64,000 bases of DNA from Bifidobacterium saguini DSM 23967 (GTDB taxonomy: Bacteria; Actinomycetota; Actinomycetes; Actinomycetales; Bifidobacteriaceae): assembly GCF_000741715.1 (NCBI RefSeq), contig NZ_JGZN01000011.1, positions 27 to 64,026 of the forward strand. The letters are read 5' to 3'. Below the pieces are notes generated by a model. That model searched no databases, was not told the DNA's origin, and saw nothing but the letters and a program-made list of their open reading frames with translations. Positions 61,951 to 64,000 of the stretch are shown one piece after another. The position numbers were made by a program, and so were the translations under genes. Numbering within the stretch: the stretch's first letter is position 1; the number at the start of each line of letters is the position of its first letter.

Positions 61951-63045
61951 ATGGATGCGGAACATGCAGATTCAGCTAAGCGCAAGACCTATGCTGGCAA
62001 CAGTGCTTTGGAGATTTTCGAAGTGCTGTGGCGGCACAGCTATTTCGGGCATGGCCTATCCGTACGCGAAATTCTCGATGAATTGGCGAAATTGCATCAT
62101 GTGAATGATCCCAGCGAGCTGCCGACTGCGAAAACCGTGCGCAATCAGCTGCGCAAACTGACTACCAGCGAATTCCTTGGCCGGCGTATCGGGTATCTAA
62201 CCGAAGATGATGTTGCCGGCATCGAATGCAAGGATCCGCAACCCGGCTGGTATGTGGAGGCATTCCTGTCCCCAGCTGAAATGCGCTTGCTGGCAGACAG
62301 TCTGACCCTCTCCCGCATCAGCCTTGACACGTTGGACGAGCTCATCGGCAAGATTCGTGAGCTTGCCGGGGCTGCCGGTGATTCCATTGATTATCTAGAC
62401 CATGTGACCACCTACACACATATCAACAGCGAATTCCTCTCCACCATCGACCAGCTGAATCAGGCCATTGAGGATAATCACGCGGTTACGTTCCAATATT
62501 GCGATTATGGACCGGACGGCACTATGGTGCCCCATACGAGCCACACCAGCGGGCGAGCCGGCACGTACACGGTGGACCCCTACCAAATGGTGTACAAGAA
62601 CGGTCGATACTATCTCATCTGCCATCTGCACGGTGAGCGCAACCTGCGCATTTTCGTAGTCAATCGCATTGCCGACGTGAGCATGCAAGGGCCCAACGGG
62701 CCCATCCCTATCGAGCAGCCAGCTCCAGCTGATTTTGATGCCGTGGAATTCATGCGGCATCGTCCCTACCCCGTGGCCGACGAACCGGTACGCATTCGCA
62801 TGGCCATTCGCGATAAGTCGATGCTCAACAACGTGTTCGAATGGTTCGATGACCCGCAGATCAAGCACTCGCGCGATGGCGAACAGTTCGAAGTCATCGT
62901 GAACGCGCCCGAGCGCGCCGTGTTCTGGTGGGCGTTGCAATATTCCTGGGACGGCCGCGTGGCCATCGTCGAACCAGAATCACTGCGCAACCGGCTCTAT
63001 GACGCCGGAGTTCGCATGGCCACCATCTACAAGCCCGCGCCATAA
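61951..63045 (+). CDS. WYL-domain transcriptional regulator (364 aa)
   Basis: An N-terminal helix-turn-helix (about 20-75: LSVREILDEL, TVRNQLRKL) is followed by a WYL domain (about 165-250), where YKNGRYYLICHLHGERNLRIF carries the usual basic and aromatic residues. A C-terminal extension (WCX, about 265-360) completes the protein. WYL proteins sense nucleotides or nucleic acid and often accompany DNA-repair or phage-defence genes. Its divergent partner here is a SNF2 enzyme. Confidence 0.9.
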   Translation: MDAEHADSAKRKTYAGNSALEIFEVLWRHSYFGHGLSVREILDELAKLHHVNDPSELPTAKTVRNQLRKLTTSEFLGRRIGYLTEDDVAGIECKDPQPGWYVEAFLSPAEMRLLADSLTLSRISLDTLDELIGKIRELAGAAGDSIDYLDHVTTYTHINSEFLSTIDQLNQAIEDNHAVTFQYCDYGPDGTMVPHTSHTSGRAGTYTVDPYQMVYKNGRYYLICHLHGERNLRIFVVNRIADVSMQGPNGPIPIEQPAPADFDAVEFMRHRPYPVADEPVRIRMAIRDKSMLNNVFEWFDDPQIKHSRDGEQFEVIVNAPERAVFWWALQYSWDGRVAIVEPESLRNRLYDAGVRMATIYKPAP

Positions 63046-63136
63046 CCTGAAAACCATATGCACCCGCACCGCACCACCCATTAAGCTAGGCAATAGCGAT
63101 AACTTCACGCTACGCGCATAACATAAGGAGCAATAC

Positions 63137-64000
63137 ATGAGCGAAGAGCGCACTGCATGGGGCTGGGGTCTGGCCAGCATTGATGCTGCCGGCAACACCC
63201 TGGATGTCTGGTATCCGGAACTGACACTCGGCGAAGCGCCGGCAGAAGCCGACCGTCCAAACCATAACTTCGGCACTCTGGTATACGACGAGCCCGATGC
63301 CCGCGGTATTCGCCGCATTCCGATTTTCGCCGTCAGCCAGCTTGACGAGCCCATCACCTCCGCCGCTGACGCTTACCTGAAGCTGCACCTGTTGAGCATG
63401 CGTATGGCTCAGCCAAACACGCTGAATTTGGATGGTATTTTCGCCCAGTTGAACAATGTGGTTTGGACCAACTACGGCCCGTTCCCCGTTGAAGACTTCA
63501 CGCTGCGCAAGGCCGATGTGGAGCGCGCAGCCACCGATGCCGCTCTGGCCTTCGCAACGCAGGCGGGCCTTCCGGCAGCTGCCCCCGCCGCCACCGTCAA
63601 CGTGTTCGGCGTCGACAAGTTCCCACGCATGATCGATTACGTGGTACCCACCGGCGTTCGTATCGGCGATGCCGACCGCGTGCGTCTGGGCGCTTACCTA
63701 TCCGCCGGCACCACTGTGATGCACGCCGGTTTCGTGAACTTCAACGCCGGCACTCTTGGTGTTTCAATGGTCGAAGGCCGTGTCTCCCAAGGTGTTGTGG
63801 TCGGCAACGGTTCTGATATCGGCGGCGGCGCTTCCATCATGGGTACCCTCTCCGGAGGCGGCAAGCTGCGCAACTCCATCGGTGAGCACTCCCTGCTCGG
63901 CGCTAACGCCGGCATCGGTATTTCCCTAGGCGACAACTGCGTGGTCGAAGCCGGCCTGTACGTTACCGCAGGCACCAAGGTAACCATTTGGGACAAGGCC
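63137..64000 (+). CDS. dapD: Tetrahydrodipicolinate N-succinyltransferase, partial (288 codons; right edge)
   Basis: Actinobacterial-type DapD, which transfers succinate from succinyl-CoA in lysine and diaminopimelate synthesis. The N-terminus [20 protein letters not shown] and the left-handed beta-helix with hexapeptide repeats ([20 protein letters not shown], then [20 protein letters not shown]) are clear. TAAGGAG stands 6 bases before the ATG. The frame stays open to the last base; roughly 40-50 residues of the usual length are missing. Confidence 0.93.
   Translation, partial: MSEERTAWGWGLASIDAAGNTLDVWYPELTLGEAPAEADRPNHNFGTLVYDEPDARGIRRIPIFAVSQLDEPITSAADAYLKLHLLSMRMAQPNTLNLDGIFAQLNNVVWTNYGPFPVEDFTLRKADVERAATDAALAFATQAGLPAAAPAATVNVFGVDKFPRMIDYVVPTGVRIGDADRVRLGAYLSAGTTVMHAGFVNFNAGTLGVSMVEGRVSQGVVVGNGSDIGGGASIMGTLSGGGKLRNSIGEHSLLGANAGIGISLGDNCVVEAGLYVTAGTKVTIWDKA

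Overview
The window reads as a chromosomal segment of a Bifidobacterium, most likely Bifidobacterium longum. The reasons are the GC-rich coding style, an ISL3-type transposase fragment at the left edge, many intracellular glycosidases without signal peptides, a lacto-N-biosidase-like surface protein followed by its small partner gene, an oxygen-sensitive class III ribonucleotide reductase, and actinobacterial types of Ppx/GppA, DapD and WYL proteins. The species is an inference from gene content and order; no 16S gene is present.

Left part (1-28.9 kb) is accessory. After the transposase fragment and a nucleoside hydrolase come a heterodimeric ABC exporter and its MarR regulator (1.3-5.9 kb). 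A glycan-use region follows: two GH3 enzymes, a GH31, a GH30, a GH42 and a GPH/MFS sugar transporter, almost all on the minus strand and mostly with their own terminators. Four TetR-type regulators sit among them (8432-9025, 9037-9687, 15862-16500, 24851-25483). They share a recognisable C-terminal signature and so look like paralogs, yet each has a different palindrome near it. In two cases the same palindrome type lies upstream of a nearby glycosidase or transporter gene. Two further metabolic operons are embedded: MFS-esterase-TDT transporter (9.9-13.1 kb) and SDR-MFS-Gfo/Idh (25.6-28.9 kb) with a divergent MerR regulator.

Middle part (29-37.5 kb): a GCS2-family glutamate-cysteine ligase, then a 1666-residue secreted, wall-anchored GH136-like protein (lnbX-like). 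It has a beta-helix catalytic domain, a duplicated module, Rib-like domains, a FIVAR domain and a sorting signal. It is followed by a 268-residue membrane-tethered protein resembling the LnbY folding partner. A terminator lies between the two genes.

Right part (37.6-64 kb) looks like core genome: a giant 2-hydroxyacyl-CoA dehydratase activase/dehydratase fusion with a structured 5' leader, nrdG and nrdD (with two NrdR boxes upstream and a 115-bp inverted-repeat element between them), xseA-xseB, a long-chain acyl-CoA ligase, a two-domain carboxymuconolactone decarboxylase protein, a deoxyribosyltransferase-like protein, two GNATs, tRNA-Arg(CCT), an EEP nuclease/phosphatase, Ppx/GppA, an aminotransferase, a Gfo/Idh oxidoreductase, a SWIM-SNF2 helicase, a WYL regulator and the start of dapD, which runs off the right edge.

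The best candidates for undescribed biology are the four-helix leader of the activase gene, the family of paralogous TetR repressors with diverged operators, the alternating repeat array at 15.7 kb, the 115-bp element between nrdD and nrdG, and the terminator-like hairpin inside the first codons of the TDT transporter.
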